Source: Mesorhizobium sp. WSM3860 (lineage in GTDB: Bacteria; Pseudomonadota; Alphaproteobacteria; Rhizobiales; Rhizobiaceae). From it: a stretch of 64,000 nt of DNA. Below the pieces are notes generated by a model. It saw only the letters and a list, made by a program, of their open reading frames with translations. It was not told the DNA's origin and ran no database searches. Shown piece by piece: positions 1-8,854 of the stretch. Both the position numbers and the translations under genes were made by a program. Every line of letters begins with the position of its first letter. The stretch's first letter is position 1. Location of the stretch: NCBI RefSeq assembly GCF_002294995.1, contig NZ_NSGF01000013.1:109758-173757 (forward strand). Reading direction: 5' to 3'.

Positions 1-71
1 TTGCCGGCCGCAAGCAGGATGGCGATGGCATCGTCGTGCCCCGGATCGCAGTCCAGGATGATCTTTTCCAT
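1..71 (-). CDS. Nucleoside hydrolase, N-terminal fragment (cut by window edge)
   Basis: The first 23 codons of an inosine/uridine-type nucleoside hydrolase, running off the left edge. The start reads MEKIILDCDPGHDDAIAILL, which holds the family's N-terminal DxDPGxDDA calcium-binding signature. A GGGAG ribosome site lies about 9 bases upstream of the ATG at 71. The family splits purine or pyrimidine ribosides into base plus ribose in the cytoplasm. The ABC exporter gene follows on the same strand 139 bp upstream. Family call is firm; substrate is unknown. Confidence 0.85.
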   Translation of the reverse strand, partial: MEKIILDCDPGHDDAIAILLAAG

Positions 72-210
72 CGGTGTCGCGTCTCCCTGGCCTGCGGCGA
101 TTACAGACCGGGGCCTCTGGTGACGTCAAGGTTGTCGTCTGGCCGAAGCGCGCCCCCTGCGGTCGATCACCACATCGGACGCGCTTGCCGCCCTGCCCTC
201 ACTGCCGGCC

Positions 211-2328
211 TCATCGCGCCTGGCCTCCTCTCGCCCCGCTTCCCCACAGCGCCCGCGCGAACACGTTGCGCTTGCCCTTGCGCGGCGCCAGCTCCACATC
301 GCTGACCAGCTTCGCGCCGCCCTCGCGCCGCTCCAGCGTGATCTTGCGGCTGTGGAAGGCTTCCAGCTCGGCGCGGTGGGCGACGCTGATGACGGTGACC
401 TTCGGCAGTGCCTGGATCACCGTCTGCATCATCTTGTCCTGGCTCTTCTCGTCGAGCGCCGAGGTCGCCTCGTCCAACACGACGATGTCGGGCTCATGCA
501 GCAGCAGGCGCGCGAAGGCGAGGCGCTGCTTCTCGCCGCCGGAGAGCGTCTGGTCCCACGGCGCCTCTTCCTCGATCCTGTCCCGCAGGTAACCGAGGCC
601 GACCTTGTCGAGCGCGGCGTCGATCTCGTCCACTGTCCAGTTGTCGGCGGCGGCCGGATAGGCGACCGCGCGCCGCAACGCGCCGGTCGGGATATAGGGG
701 CGTTGCGGCAGCATGAACAGCCGCTTGCCGGCCTGGAAATTGACGCTGCCGCCGCCCCACGGCCACAGGCCAGCGACGGCCCGGACCAGGGTCGACTTGC
801 CGGTGCCGGATTCGCCCGCGACCAGCACCCGCTCGCCCGGGTTGATCTCGACCTTTGTCTCCTTGACCACGCCGGTGCCGTCGTTGAGCGTGACGGAGAG
901 ATCGTCCAGGCTGAGCATGGCGCCGTTTTGCGTCTCGCCGCGCCGGATGCGCCCAAAGGACTCGCTCTCTTCGGCGCGCTCCAGCCCGTCGAGCGACATC
1001 ATCAGCGAAGCGACGCGGCGCGCCGAGGCGTTCCAATCGGCCAGGCGCGGATAATTGTCGACCAGCCAGCCGAACGCGCCTTGCACGATGGCAAAGGCGG
1101 AGGCCGCCTGCATGACCTGGCCGAGCGACATCGAGCCTTCGAGGAATTTCGGCGCGCAGAGCAGCACCGGCACCACCGGCGCGAACAGCATCGACCCTTG
1201 CGAGACAATCGCGGTACGCATGTGCTGTCCGGTCAGCAGCGCCCATTGCCTCAGCACATGGCCGAAATTCCTGTCGATGCCGTTGCGCTCCTCCGCCTCG
1301 CCGCCGAGCAGCGCGATGCTTTCGCCGTTTTCGCGCACGCGCGTCAGCGTATAGCGGAATTCGGCTTCCGCCTGGTTTTTCCGCTCCGAAAGCTGCACGA
1401 AATGGCGGCCGATCACCACCATCGAGGTCGAGGTGATGGCGGCATAGATGACCGCGGTGACGACGAGGAAGCCGGGAATGGTCAGGCTCGCACCGTCGAG
1501 CGGCAAGGTGAGCGCGCCGCCGATGGTCCATAGCACGACGATGAAGGTCGAGGCCGACAAGAAGGCATTGAGGACGCCGGAGACGAAATCGACGGGGGAC
1601 TCGGTGGCGATGCGCAGATCTTCGGTGAGACGGGCTTCGGGGTTCGAGTGGTCGCCGGCGACGAGATTCAGCTGATAATAACGGCCGCTGGCCAGCCAGC
1701 GCGCGATGACAGATGTGGTGAGCCAGGAGCGCCAGCGGCGCTGGATCGTCATGCGCAGGTAAACCTGAGCGACGACGAGGCTGGCGCTTCCGGCGACCAG
1801 CGGCACGAAGACGGCGCTCAGCATATAGACGGTGTGGACATTGCGCTGCTCGATGGCGTCGAAGAAGGCGCGGTTCCAGACATTGATGCCATACTGGAAG
1901 CCGACATTGACGCAGATCAGGACCAACAGCCCAATCGTGAACGGCCAGGCGAGCTTGTCGCCGTTCCGGCCCCAGTAGCCGCGCCCGCTGATCCAGAACC
2001 GCCTAAAGAGATACTTCCGGCGCGCCTGCTCGGCCTCCTCGGGCGTCAGCTTCGGACCGGGCTCGACGGATTCCGGCGGCGGCGGCGCCGGTTCGCCGAC
2101 GGCCTCCGGCGTGACTTCGGCGGCCGGTTCCTTTTGCTCGTCGGATTGCTTCGGGGGCGACTTCTCTTCGCGGGGTTTTTCCGGGCGCAATCCTTCCGGG
2201 TGCGACTTTTCCGGCCGCGCCTTTCCTGGGGGTGCTTTCGTTGCGCCCGTCTTTGCGGGGCGCGACTTCCCGGCACCGCGCGGCTGGGCGCCGTCGGCCG
2301 ATCTTGGCTTGAGCTTTGCTTCAGGCAT
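211..2328 (-). CDS. SbmA/BacA-like ABC transporter, fused permease and ATPase
   Basis: A half-transporter of about 705 residues. Residues 1-95 are a Lys/Pro/Glu-rich, likely disordered cytoplasmic tail. A membrane domain of about six helices follows (about 115-430), then a nucleotide-binding domain with Walker A GESGTGKST, signature LSGGEKQRLAFARLL and Walker B IVVLDEATSALD. It belongs with the YddA/BacA-like ABC_membrane_2 group, which moves peptides or hydrophobic compounds in rhizobia and relatives. ATG at 2328 was chosen; a TTG six codons upstream is possible. The charged tail is longer than usual for the family. Substrate not predictable. Confidence 0.85.
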   Translation of the reverse strand: MPEAKLKPRSADGAQPRGAGKSRPAKTGATKAPPGKARPEKSHPEGLRPEKPREEKSPPKQSDEQKEPAAEVTPEAVGEPAPPPPESVEPGPKLTPEEAEQARRKYLFRRFWISGRGYWGRNGDKLAWPFTIGLLVLICVNVGFQYGINVWNRAFFDAIEQRNVHTVYMLSAVFVPLVAGSASLVVAQVYLRMTIQRRWRSWLTTSVIARWLASGRYYQLNLVAGDHSNPEARLTEDLRIATESPVDFVSGVLNAFLSASTFIVVLWTIGGALTLPLDGASLTIPGFLVVTAVIYAAITSTSMVVIGRHFVQLSERKNQAEAEFRYTLTRVRENGESIALLGGEAEERNGIDRNFGHVLRQWALLTGQHMRTAIVSQGSMLFAPVVPVLLCAPKFLEGSMSLGQVMQAASAFAIVQGAFGWLVDNYPRLADWNASARRVASLMMSLDGLERAEESESFGRIRRGETQNGAMLSLDDLSVTLNDGTGVVKETKVEINPGERVLVAGESGTGKSTLVRAVAGLWPWGGGSVNFQAGKRLFMLPQRPYIPTGALRRAVAYPAAADNWTVDEIDAALDKVGLGYLRDRIEEEAPWDQTLSGGEKQRLAFARLLLHEPDIVVLDEATSALDEKSQDKMMQTVIQALPKVTVISVAHRAELEAFHSRKITLERREGGAKLVSDVELAPRKGKRNVFARALWGSGARGGQAR

Positions 2329-2411
2329 CAGCCGACAACGGCTCAAAAATCAGAAGGTTTCACGATCGCGGCGAGAGATGTTGCCTGCCAGCTCGGGCCT
2401 CGAACGTCGCC

Positions 2412-3065
2412 TCACGCGGCAAAACCCCGCCGCGCGGCGGCCATGCCTTCCCACATCAGCCTGATCCCGAGCGCGCCGACCACGGCGCCGGCGGCGCGGT
2501 CGATCCAGTGCTTGGTGCCGAGATAGGCCGCGCGCGGCCGGCTGGAGGAAAAGGCGAAGGCGACAACCGCGTACCAGGCGAATTCGTTGAGGAAGAGCAG
2601 CGGCGGCAGGACGAAGAGCATCCAGAGCGGCGGCGAGGCCGGCAGCATGGCCGCGAACATCGAGGCGTAGAAGATCGCCGTCTTCGGGTTGGCGAGTTGC
2701 ACCAGGAGCGCGCGCCGCAGCGCCCGCCAGAACGAGCCGGCGCGCGCCGAGGCATCGTTCGCGATCTCGATCGGCTGATGAGCGCCGCGCCAGATCTTTA
2801 TGCCGATCCACAACAGATAGGCGCCGCCGGCGATGCGCAGGAAAATGTCCAGCCAGGCGACCTGGACGAGCAGCGCGGTCAGGCCCGCCACCGCGATGGT
2901 GGCGAAGATGAAGCCGCCGATGCCCATGCCGATCGCCGCCGCGAGGCCATCCGTGCGCTCGCCGGCGACCGCGATGCGCGAGACGACGACGAAGCTCGGC
3001 CCCGGGCTCATCGCCCCCAGCAGGAAAACGCCAAGGATGGAAAGGATGGTTGCAATCTCGGACAA
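2412..3065 (-). CDS. LysE-family amino-acid exporter
   Basis: A 217-residue inner-membrane protein with about six hydrophobic segments and the family motif GAMSPGPSF near the N-terminus. LysE/RhtB proteins export amino acids or derivatives. A TTG start at 3065 is chosen because a perfect GGAGG lies five bases upstream and the protein then begins directly with its first membrane helix, as in homologues. Longer upstream reading gives an Arg-rich, non-membrane extension. It is transcribed away from cyoA. Substrate unknown. Confidence 0.85.
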   Translation of the reverse strand: MSEIATILSILGVFLLGAMSPGPSFVVVSRIAVAGERTDGLAAAIGMGIGGFIFATIAVAGLTALLVQVAWLDIFLRIAGGAYLLWIGIKIWRGAHQPIEIANDASARAGSFWRALRRALLVQLANPKTAIFYASMFAAMLPASPPLWMLFVLPPLLFLNEFAWYAVVAFAFSSSRPRAAYLGTKHWIDRAAGAVVGALGIRLMWEGMAAARRGFAA

Positions 3066-3248
3066 GACTTCCTCCGCAGGTCGGCTGCAATTCCCTGCGC
3101 GGTACAATGCACGCGGCGCGCGCCTTGTCACCATCCTGGCGGGCGATCGGCGAGCGCGAGCATGCCGAGACGGCGTCTGGTCAGGCTGGAGCCGCGCCCT
3201 ATGTCTACCACGGCCCGTCCAGCCATCGGGCAAAACACCGCCTTTTGC

Positions 3249-3273
3249 GGAACAAGCGGCAGTTGCTTGGGTT
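3249..3273 (+). promoter_or_regulatory. Candidate EcfG/RpoE2 promoter
   Basis: GGAAC at 3249-3253, a 16-base spacer, then GGTT at 3270-3273. This matches the alphaproteobacterial general-stress sigma consensus GGAAC-N16/17-cGTT. It lies about 65 bases before a small candidate gene (3339) and 240 bases before cyoA. No other convincing signal was seen in the 450-bp gap 3066-3515. Confidence 0.45.
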
Positions 3274-3338
3274 GGCAGCCTTGTTCAGCAGTCGTACGAT
3301 GTATGGCGGAAGTGCCTCTGCACACGGGGAGACTTCAG

Positions 3339-3506
3339 ATGAAAGCTGCCGCAGAACGCGACCCTCGCAGGCGCGAGCTTCTCAAGGATCACGGCCCAGC
3401 CGGACTGGCCGCGAAGTCTGTTTCCGGCCGCGCCGCGGCCCAGCGGCGCCGACGACGCGCCGCCCACAGTCAAGACGTCCCGCCGATCCGTTCGCGCAGA
3501 GCATGA
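3339..3506 (+). CDS. Small basic protein, unknown (candidate)
   Basis: A 55-residue Arg/Ala-rich reading frame starting MKAAAERDPRRRELLKDHG. It has a GGGGAG ribosome site eight bases before the ATG and an EcfG-like promoter about 65 bases upstream. It ends ten bases before cyoA. No family recognised. The strong ribosome site and promoter are the only support; it could be a chance frame in GC-rich DNA. Confidence 0.35.
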   Translation: MKAAAERDPRRRELLKDHGPAGLAAKSVSGRAAAQRRRRRAAHSQDVPPIRSRRA

Positions 3507-3515
3507 TCCGTTCCA

Positions 3516-4475
3516 GTGCTTTCCTTCCCTAAACCAAGGCAAGGCCGCTCGCCGCTCTGGATAGGCTTGATCGCGACGCTCTCCGGCTGCGCGGGCGGGG
3601 TGCTCGACCCGCAGGGCCCGATCGGCGCGGGCAACCGCACGATCCTGCTCAACTCGCTGGCGGTCATGCTGGTCATCGTCATCCCGACGCTGGTGGCGCT
3701 GCTTTTGTTTGCCTGGATGTTCCGCGCCTCGAACCGCAATGCCCGCTACGATCCGGAATTCACCTATTCGGGCCGCATCGAGCTGATCGTCTGGTCGATC
3801 CCGACGCTCACCATCCTCTTCCTCGGCGGGCTGATCTATTACGGATCCTACCATCTCGACCCGCGCCGGCCGATCGCCTCCAGCCAGCCGCCACTCGACA
3901 TCCAGGTGGTGGCGCTCGACTGGAAATGGCTGTTCCTCTACCCGGACCAGGGCGTCGGAACGGTCAACCAGCTGGTCATCCCGGCCGGCGTTCCCGTGCG
4001 TTTCAAGCTGACCTCGGCCAGCGTGATGAACACCTTCTTCGTGCCGCAGCTCGGCAGCATGATCTATGTCATGAACGGCATGCAGACCGAGCTCAACCTG
4101 CAGGCCGACCGCGAGGGCGACTATCGCGGCCTGTCGGCGCATTTCAGCGGCGACGGCTTTTCCGACATGAATTTCCGCGTGCGGGCGGTGTCGCCCGACG
4201 AATTTGCCCGCTGGGCCTCTTCGTTGCATGGCGGCGGCGGCGTGCTCAACGCCCGCGCCTATGCCGAGCTTGCCCGGCAAAGCATCAACGCGCCGCCGGC
4301 CTCGTTCGGCGTTGTGCAGGATGGCCTGTTCGACGCGATCGTGCGCCAGACGCTGCCCCCCGGTCCGGGTCCCGCCGAAACCGCCGCCGGCGAGCCGCAG
4401 GTGAGCCCCAAGGCCGAGCCCAAGGCCGGGACGCCGGCGCCAGCCCAACAGCCGCAGCCGAAAGCGGGAGGATGA
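3516..4475 (+). CDS. cyoA: Cytochrome bo3 ubiquinol oxidase subunit II
   Basis: Subunit II of the proton-pumping quinol oxidase of the inner membrane. The 319-residue protein has a lipoprotein signal with lipobox LSGC at residues 22-25, two membrane helices (about 42-67 and 85-107), and a periplasmic cupredoxin-like domain containing VMNTFFVPQLGSMIYVMNGM, typical of CyoA. The CuA ligand set of cytochrome c oxidases is absent, so quinol is the expected donor. The C-terminus is Pro/Ala/Lys-rich. GTG start at 3516 gives a normal signal peptide. It is translationally linked to cyoB. Confidence 0.93.
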   Translation: MLSFPKPRQGRSPLWIGLIATLSGCAGGVLDPQGPIGAGNRTILLNSLAVMLVIVIPTLVALLLFAWMFRASNRNARYDPEFTYSGRIELIVWSIPTLTILFLGGLIYYGSYHLDPRRPIASSQPPLDIQVVALDWKWLFLYPDQGVGTVNQLVIPAGVPVRFKLTSASVMNTFFVPQLGSMIYVMNGMQTELNLQADREGDYRGLSAHFSGDGFSDMNFRVRAVSPDEFARWASSLHGGGGVLNARAYAELARQSINAPPASFGVVQDGLFDAIVRQTLPPGPGPAETAAGEPQVSPKAEPKAGTPAPAQQPQPKAGG

Positions 4476-4477
4476 CG

Positions 4478-6481
4478 ATGCTCGGCAAGCTCGACTGGTC
4501 TGCCATTCCCTTCGATCAGCCCATCCCGCTGGGTGCCGCCCTCATCGTCTTCCTGGCGGCCGCCGCAGTGCTGATCTGGGTCACGGTGAAAGGATACTGG
4601 CCCTATCTCTGGGACGAATGGATAACCTCGGTCGACCACAAGCGCATCGGCGTCATGTATATCGTTCTGGCGGCGCTGATGCTGCTGCGCGGCTTCGTCG
4701 ACGCCGTGATGATGCGCACGCAGCAGGTGCTCGCCATCCACGGGCCGGGCTACCTGCCGCCCGAGCATTACGACCAGGTCTTTTCGGCCCACGGCACGAT
4801 CATGATCTTCTTCGCCGCGATGCCCTTCGTCATCGGGCTGATGAACTTCGTCGTGCCGCTGCAGCTCGGCATCCGCGACGTCGCGTTCCCGACGCTGAAT
4901 TCGGTGAGTTTCTGGCTGACGGCGACCGGCGCGCTGCTGGTCAACATCTCGCTCGTCGTCGGCGAGTTCGCGCGCACCGGCTGGCTGCCCTATGCGCCGC
5001 TGTCGGAGACGACCTACTCGCCGGGCGTCGGCGTCGACTATTATCTCTGGTCGATCCAGATCTCCGGCGTCGGCACGCTGCTCACCGGCGTCAACCTGGC
5101 GACCACCATCCTCAAGATGCGCGCGCCGGGCATGGGCTATCTGCACATGCCGATGTTCTGCTGGACATCGCTCGCCTCCAACCTGCTGATCGTCGCGGCC
5201 TTCCCGATCCTCACCGCCACGCTCGCCATGCTGACGCTCGACCGTTACCTCGGCTTCCATTTCTTCACCAACGAAGCCGGCGGCAACCAGATGATGTTCA
5301 TGAATCTCATCTGGGCGTGGGGCCATCCGGAGGTCTACATCCTGGTGCTGCCCGCCTTCGGGATCTATTCCGAGATCTTCTCGACCTTCTCCTCGAAGCC
5401 GCTGTTTGGCTACCGGTCGATGGTCGCCGCGACGCTGTTCATCTGCATCGTCTCCTTCATGGTCTGGCTGCACCACTTCTTCACCATGGGCGCCGGCGCC
5501 GACGTCAATGCCGCCTTCGGCATCGCCACCTCGGTCATCGCCGTCGGCACCGGGGTCAAGATCTACAATTGGCTCTTCACCATGTATGGCGGGCGGGTGC
5601 GCTTCGACACGCCGATGCTGTGGGCGCTGGGCTTCGTCACCACCTTCATCATCGGCGGCATGACCGGCGTGCTGCTCGCGGTTCCGCCGGCCGATTTCAT
5701 GCTGCACAATTCGCTCTTCCTGGTGGCGCATTTCCACAATGTGATCATCTCCGGCGTGCTGTTCGCCGCCTTCGCCGGCTTCACATACTGGTTCCCGAAA
5801 GCCTTCGGCTTCCGGCTGCATGAGGGCTGGGGCAAGGCCGCGTTCTGGTTCACGCTTGCTGGCTATGTGCTGGTCTTCGTGCCGCTCTATATCCTCGGCC
5901 TGCTCGGCATGACCCGCCGTCTCCAGCATATCGACTTGGACATGTGGACGCCGTGGCTGATCGTGGCGGCCTTCGGCATTTTGGTGATGATCGTCGGCGC
6001 CGCCTGTCAGGTCGCGCAGCTCGTCGTCTCGATCAGGCATCGCGAGGAATTGCGCGACGAGACGGGCGACCCTTGGGACGGCCGCTCGCTGGAATGGTCG
6101 ACATCCTCCCCGCCGCCCTTCTTCAACTACGCGCGGCTGCCGCATGTCGAGAACGAGGAACCCTACTGGACCATCAAGCAGCGGGCGATGGAGGAGCAAA
6201 GGCCCGGCGAGGACGAAAGCTATGAGCCGATCGAAATGCCGCGAAACAGCCCGACCGGCTTCGTCACCGCCTTCTTCAGCACGCTGATCGGCTTCGCGCT
6301 GATCTGGCACATCTGGTGGCTGGCGATCGTCGGCTTCATCGGGGCCTACATCACTTTCGTCGTCTTCGCCTGGCGAGAGCATGGCGACTACGAGGTCTCC
6401 GCGGAGGAGGTCGAGCGCATCGACCGCGACGGCAGGGCCGCACAGCTTGCCTGGCTGCGCAGACGGGAGCGCGTGGCATGA
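4478..6481 (+). CDS. cyoB: Cytochrome bo3 ubiquinol oxidase subunit I
   Basis: Catalytic heme-copper subunit, 667 residues with about 15 membrane helices. Visible motifs: VFSAHGT (low-spin heme ligand His), WGHPEVYILVLPAFG (CuB His and cross-linked Tyr), WLHHFFTMG (CuB His pair) and HFHNVIISG (heme ligands). The quinol-site residues known from E. coli CyoB (Arg71, Asp75, His98, Gln101) have counterparts in RGFVD and EHYDQ, supporting a quinol rather than cytochrome c oxidase. GGGAGG at 4466-4471 sits ideally for ATG 4478; ATG 4472, inside the cyoA stop overlap, is the alternative. Confidence 0.96.
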   Translation: MLGKLDWSAIPFDQPIPLGAALIVFLAAAAVLIWVTVKGYWPYLWDEWITSVDHKRIGVMYIVLAALMLLRGFVDAVMMRTQQVLAIHGPGYLPPEHYDQVFSAHGTIMIFFAAMPFVIGLMNFVVPLQLGIRDVAFPTLNSVSFWLTATGALLVNISLVVGEFARTGWLPYAPLSETTYSPGVGVDYYLWSIQISGVGTLLTGVNLATTILKMRAPGMGYLHMPMFCWTSLASNLLIVAAFPILTATLAMLTLDRYLGFHFFTNEAGGNQMMFMNLIWAWGHPEVYILVLPAFGIYSEIFSTFSSKPLFGYRSMVAATLFICIVSFMVWLHHFFTMGAGADVNAAFGIATSVIAVGTGVKIYNWLFTMYGGRVRFDTPMLWALGFVTTFIIGGMTGVLLAVPPADFMLHNSLFLVAHFHNVIISGVLFAAFAGFTYWFPKAFGFRLHEGWGKAAFWFTLAGYVLVFVPLYILGLLGMTRRLQHIDLDMWTPWLIVAAFGILVMIVGAACQVAQLVVSIRHREELRDETGDPWDGRSLEWSTSSPPPFFNYARLPHVENEEPYWTIKQRAMEEQRPGEDESYEPIEMPRNSPTGFVTAFFSTLIGFALIWHIWWLAIVGFIGAYITFVVFAWREHGDYEVSAEEVERIDRDGRAAQLAWLRRRERVA

Positions 6482-7164
6482 GCGACATCACGGCCGGCAG
6501 TGCGCCCGATCCTTACCGCCTCGGACGCTCCGGCGGGCATGGCCATGGCGGACACGGGCATGGCCTGCTCTCGGCGACCGGCCACGGCCAGGGCGGCCCG
6601 GCCTCGAAGTTCGTCACGGTGGCTTACGGCTTCTGGATCTTCCTGCTGTCCGACATCATCATGTTCTCGGCTTTCTTCGCCGCATATGCGGTCCTGTCGA
6701 CAGCGACCGCCGGCGGGCCATCCGGCAAGGAGCTATTCGAGCTGCCGCGGGTTGCGGCGCAGACGGGGCTTCTGCTCACATCGAGCTTCACCGGCGGCCT
6801 GGCGACGCTCGCGACCCACCGCCGGTCGATGGCCGCCACCCAGTTCTGGCTTCTGGTCACCGGCCTGCTCGGCGCAGCCTTCCTGTTTCTCGAGGTACAG
6901 GAATTCGCGGCGATGGCGAGCGAGCAGGCAGGCCCTTCGCGAAGCGCCTTCCTGTCAGCCTTCTTCGCCCTGGTCGGCTGCCACGGCACCCATGTCGGGC
7001 TCGGCCTGCTCTGGCTCGGCACCATGATGGCGCAGCTCTGGGTGAAGGGCTTCCGGCCGGAGATACTGCGCCGGCTCCACTGCTTCGGCCTGTTCTGGCA
7101 CGCGCTGGACATTATCTGGGTCGCCATCTTCACCCTGGTCTATCTCTTGGGGGCGTCGCCATGA
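6478..7164 (+). CDS. cyoC: Cytochrome bo3 ubiquinol oxidase subunit III
   Basis: A 228-residue membrane protein of the heme-copper oxidase subunit III family, with about five helices (SDIIMFSAFFAAYAV and GCHGTHVGLGLLWL are typical). It overlaps cyoB by four bases (ATGA), so the two are probably coupled in translation. The N-terminus carries a His/Gly-rich stretch, GGHGHGGHGHG, before the first helix. It makes the protein somewhat longer than E. coli CyoC and might bind metal, which is inference. Part of the cyoABCD operon. Confidence 0.94.
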   Translation: MSDITAGSAPDPYRLGRSGGHGHGGHGHGLLSATGHGQGGPASKFVTVAYGFWIFLLSDIIMFSAFFAAYAVLSTATAGGPSGKELFELPRVAAQTGLLLTSSFTGGLATLATHRRSMAATQFWLLVTGLLGAAFLFLEVQEFAAMASEQAGPSRSAFLSAFFALVGCHGTHVGLGLLWLGTMMAQLWVKGFRPEILRRLHCFGLFWHALDIIWVAIFTLVYLLGASP

Positions 7165-7571
7165 GCGACATCGACAGCCGGACGGACGAGGAACTCGACC
7201 ACCGCGATTCGGCGCCGGGCGAGGAGCGCATCACCGAGCACGAGCTGGCGGGAGGGCTGTCGGGCTACCTGCTCGGCTTCGGCCTCGCGATCCTGCTGAC
7301 CATCGCCTCTTTCCTGGCGGCGCAGACCGGGCTGATCTACCAGCCGGCGGTGATCTCGGCCCTGGTGGTGCTGGCGATTGCGCAGATGGGCGTGCATCTC
7401 GTCTTCTTCCTGCACCTGACCACCGGGCCCGACAACACCAACAACGTGCTCGCGCTCGCCTTCGGCGTGCTGATCGTCGCGCTGGTCGTGATCGGCTCGG
7501 TCTGGATCATGGCCCATCTCAACCTGAACATGGCTCCGATGAGCGCCCACCAGGCCAGGATGATGCCATAA
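7161..7571 (+). CDS. cyoD: Cytochrome bo3 ubiquinol oxidase subunit IV
   Basis: A 136-residue small subunit with an acidic N-terminal tail and three membrane helices, the CyoD/COX4_pro pattern (AQMGVHLVFFLHL and IMAHLNLNM are characteristic). It overlaps cyoC by four bases and ends the operon; no cyoE is present downstream in the window. Subunit IV supports assembly of the CuB centre in E. coli. A perfect inverted repeat at 7630-7655 lies after the stop. Confidence 0.93.
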   Translation: MSDIDSRTDEELDHRDSAPGEERITEHELAGGLSGYLLGFGLAILLTIASFLAAQTGLIYQPAVISALVVLAIAQMGVHLVFFLHLTTGPDNTNNVLALAFGVLIVALVVIGSVWIMAHLNLNMAPMSAHQARMMP

Positions 7572-7629
7572 GGCGGTCGGCCCGCCGGCTGGGGCGTTTT
7601 CACCGTCACGGCCAGCTCGATCGAAGTCA

Positions 7630-7655
7630 TGACCCCATGCCAAGGCATGGGGTCA
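7630..7655. terminator. Inverted repeat between convergent genes
   Basis: Perfect 12-bp arms TGACCCCATGCC and GGCATGGGGTCA separated by AA. It lies between convergent cyoD and the molybdoenzyme gene and could serve as a terminator for both strands. There is no U-tract on either side, so a rho-independent mechanism is not assured. Confidence 0.5.
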
Positions 7656-7690
7656 CATCGATCTCAGAGGGTTGATAGGCTTGCCGCCAG

Positions 7691-8848
7691 TCAGTGAATG
7701 GCGATGCGTCGCGTCACCTGACCGTTGCTTTCCCAGTAGGTATGCTTCTTGGCGATGATGGGATCGTCCATTGCGGGTTGGACCTGCCCTCCAGTACTGA
7801 CCGCACGCGAGGTGACTGTGTGCTCCCCGGCGGTGGGCTTGGGCCAGTCGACGGACCATATCTTCCAAGCGAAGTCCGCCTTTTCGGTTTCGTCGATGGT
7901 CGCCGGCATCCATGGCCCGTTATCGATCTTCACCTCGACCCGCTCAATCGGCGCGCCCCAGGCCGCCCCGACGATTCGGTAATCATTGCCGATATGAGTG
8001 ACCCGGGCCGGTGCAGACTTCAGGCGCGCCCGCCCGACAGAGGTTTCCACCCATACCGTCTCTCCGTTGTGCTCCTCCTCGCGCAGCGTGACGTAATCGC
8101 GTCCCATGAACTGGTTCACGAAGCGTTGGTCCCTGACTTCGATTCGCTTGAGCCATTTCACGTTCGCTATCCCGTACCAGCCCGGCGCTATCAGCCGCAG
8201 CGGGAACCCGTTATCTGCAGGCAAGGCTGTCCCGTTCATCTCGTAGCAGAGGATGTTTTTGGGGTCCAAGGCGTCGGCGAGCGACATGCTGCGCGCAAAG
8301 TTCTGCGTGAACTTGACGTCGTCGGCTCGCTTGATTTCTCCCTTATCGGTGCCCCAGAAGACAACCTCGATACCACTGTCGAGGACGCCGACCTCCTCAA
8401 GGATCGGGGCGAGCGGCGTACCTGCCCAGCGAGCATTGCCAATCCCGCCATTGAAGAACGGTAGGCCAGTATTGCCCGAACATTCGACCGTGAACGTGAC
8501 TTCCTGGCGCGGTCGAGCCTTGATGTCGGCGAGCGTCAGGGCTGTCGGCTTTTTGACGGAGCCGCCGATTTCGAGCTTCCACGTGCTTTCGTCGATGACC
8601 GGCCGGTTGAAATGCGCGATTGAAAAGAACTTGTCGTTGGGCGTCACCCAGGAATCGAGATCCTCCCACACCAACTGGTTTTTGATGACTTGCGGAACCG
8701 GGTTCGGCGGCAGCTGATCGAGCCATTTGATGACTTCCTCGCCGGCCCGGGTTGGAAAGGCATAAGCAATGCGCGATTGAAAGGACGCCAGCGCTACGAG
8801 GGCTGCCCCTCCTCGAACCATGAATTCACGTCTGGGTAGGTAATGCAT
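7691..8848 (-). CDS. Sulfite-oxidase-like molybdopterin enzyme, Tat-exported
   Basis: A 385-residue periplasmic oxidoreductase of the sulfite oxidase (SorA/SoxC) family. An N-terminal Tat signal (PRREFMVRG) precedes a hydrophobic stretch. The molybdopterin domain carries the invariant cysteine in TVECSGNTG and the substrate-site stretch FPLRLIAPGWYG. A C-terminal dimerisation domain (about 275-385) includes RIVGAAWG and ends in an Ig-like fold. ATG 8848 is preferred for its GGAGGAG site eight bases upstream. No cytochrome c partner is adjacent, so the electron acceptor is unknown. Oxidation of sulfite is likely but not proven by sequence. Confidence 0.87.
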   Translation of the reverse strand: MHYLPRREFMVRGGAALVALASFQSRIAYAFPTRAGEEVIKWLDQLPPNPVPQVIKNQLVWEDLDSWVTPNDKFFSIAHFNRPVIDESTWKLEIGGSVKKPTALTLADIKARPRQEVTFTVECSGNTGLPFFNGGIGNARWAGTPLAPILEEVGVLDSGIEVVFWGTDKGEIKRADDVKFTQNFARSMSLADALDPKNILCYEMNGTALPADNGFPLRLIAPGWYGIANVKWLKRIEVRDQRFVNQFMGRDYVTLREEEHNGETVWVETSVGRARLKSAPARVTHIGNDYRIVGAAWGAPIERVEVKIDNGPWMPATIDETEKADFAWKIWSVDWPKPTAGEHTVTSRAVSTGGQVQPAMDDPIIAKKHTYWESNGQVTRRIAIH

Positions 8849-8854
8849 GATCAC

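Noticed and set aside
4259..6382. Very long minus-strand open frame opposite cyoB
   Set aside because: His/Asp/Arg-rich shadow frame produced by codon bias of the strongly supported cyoB gene.
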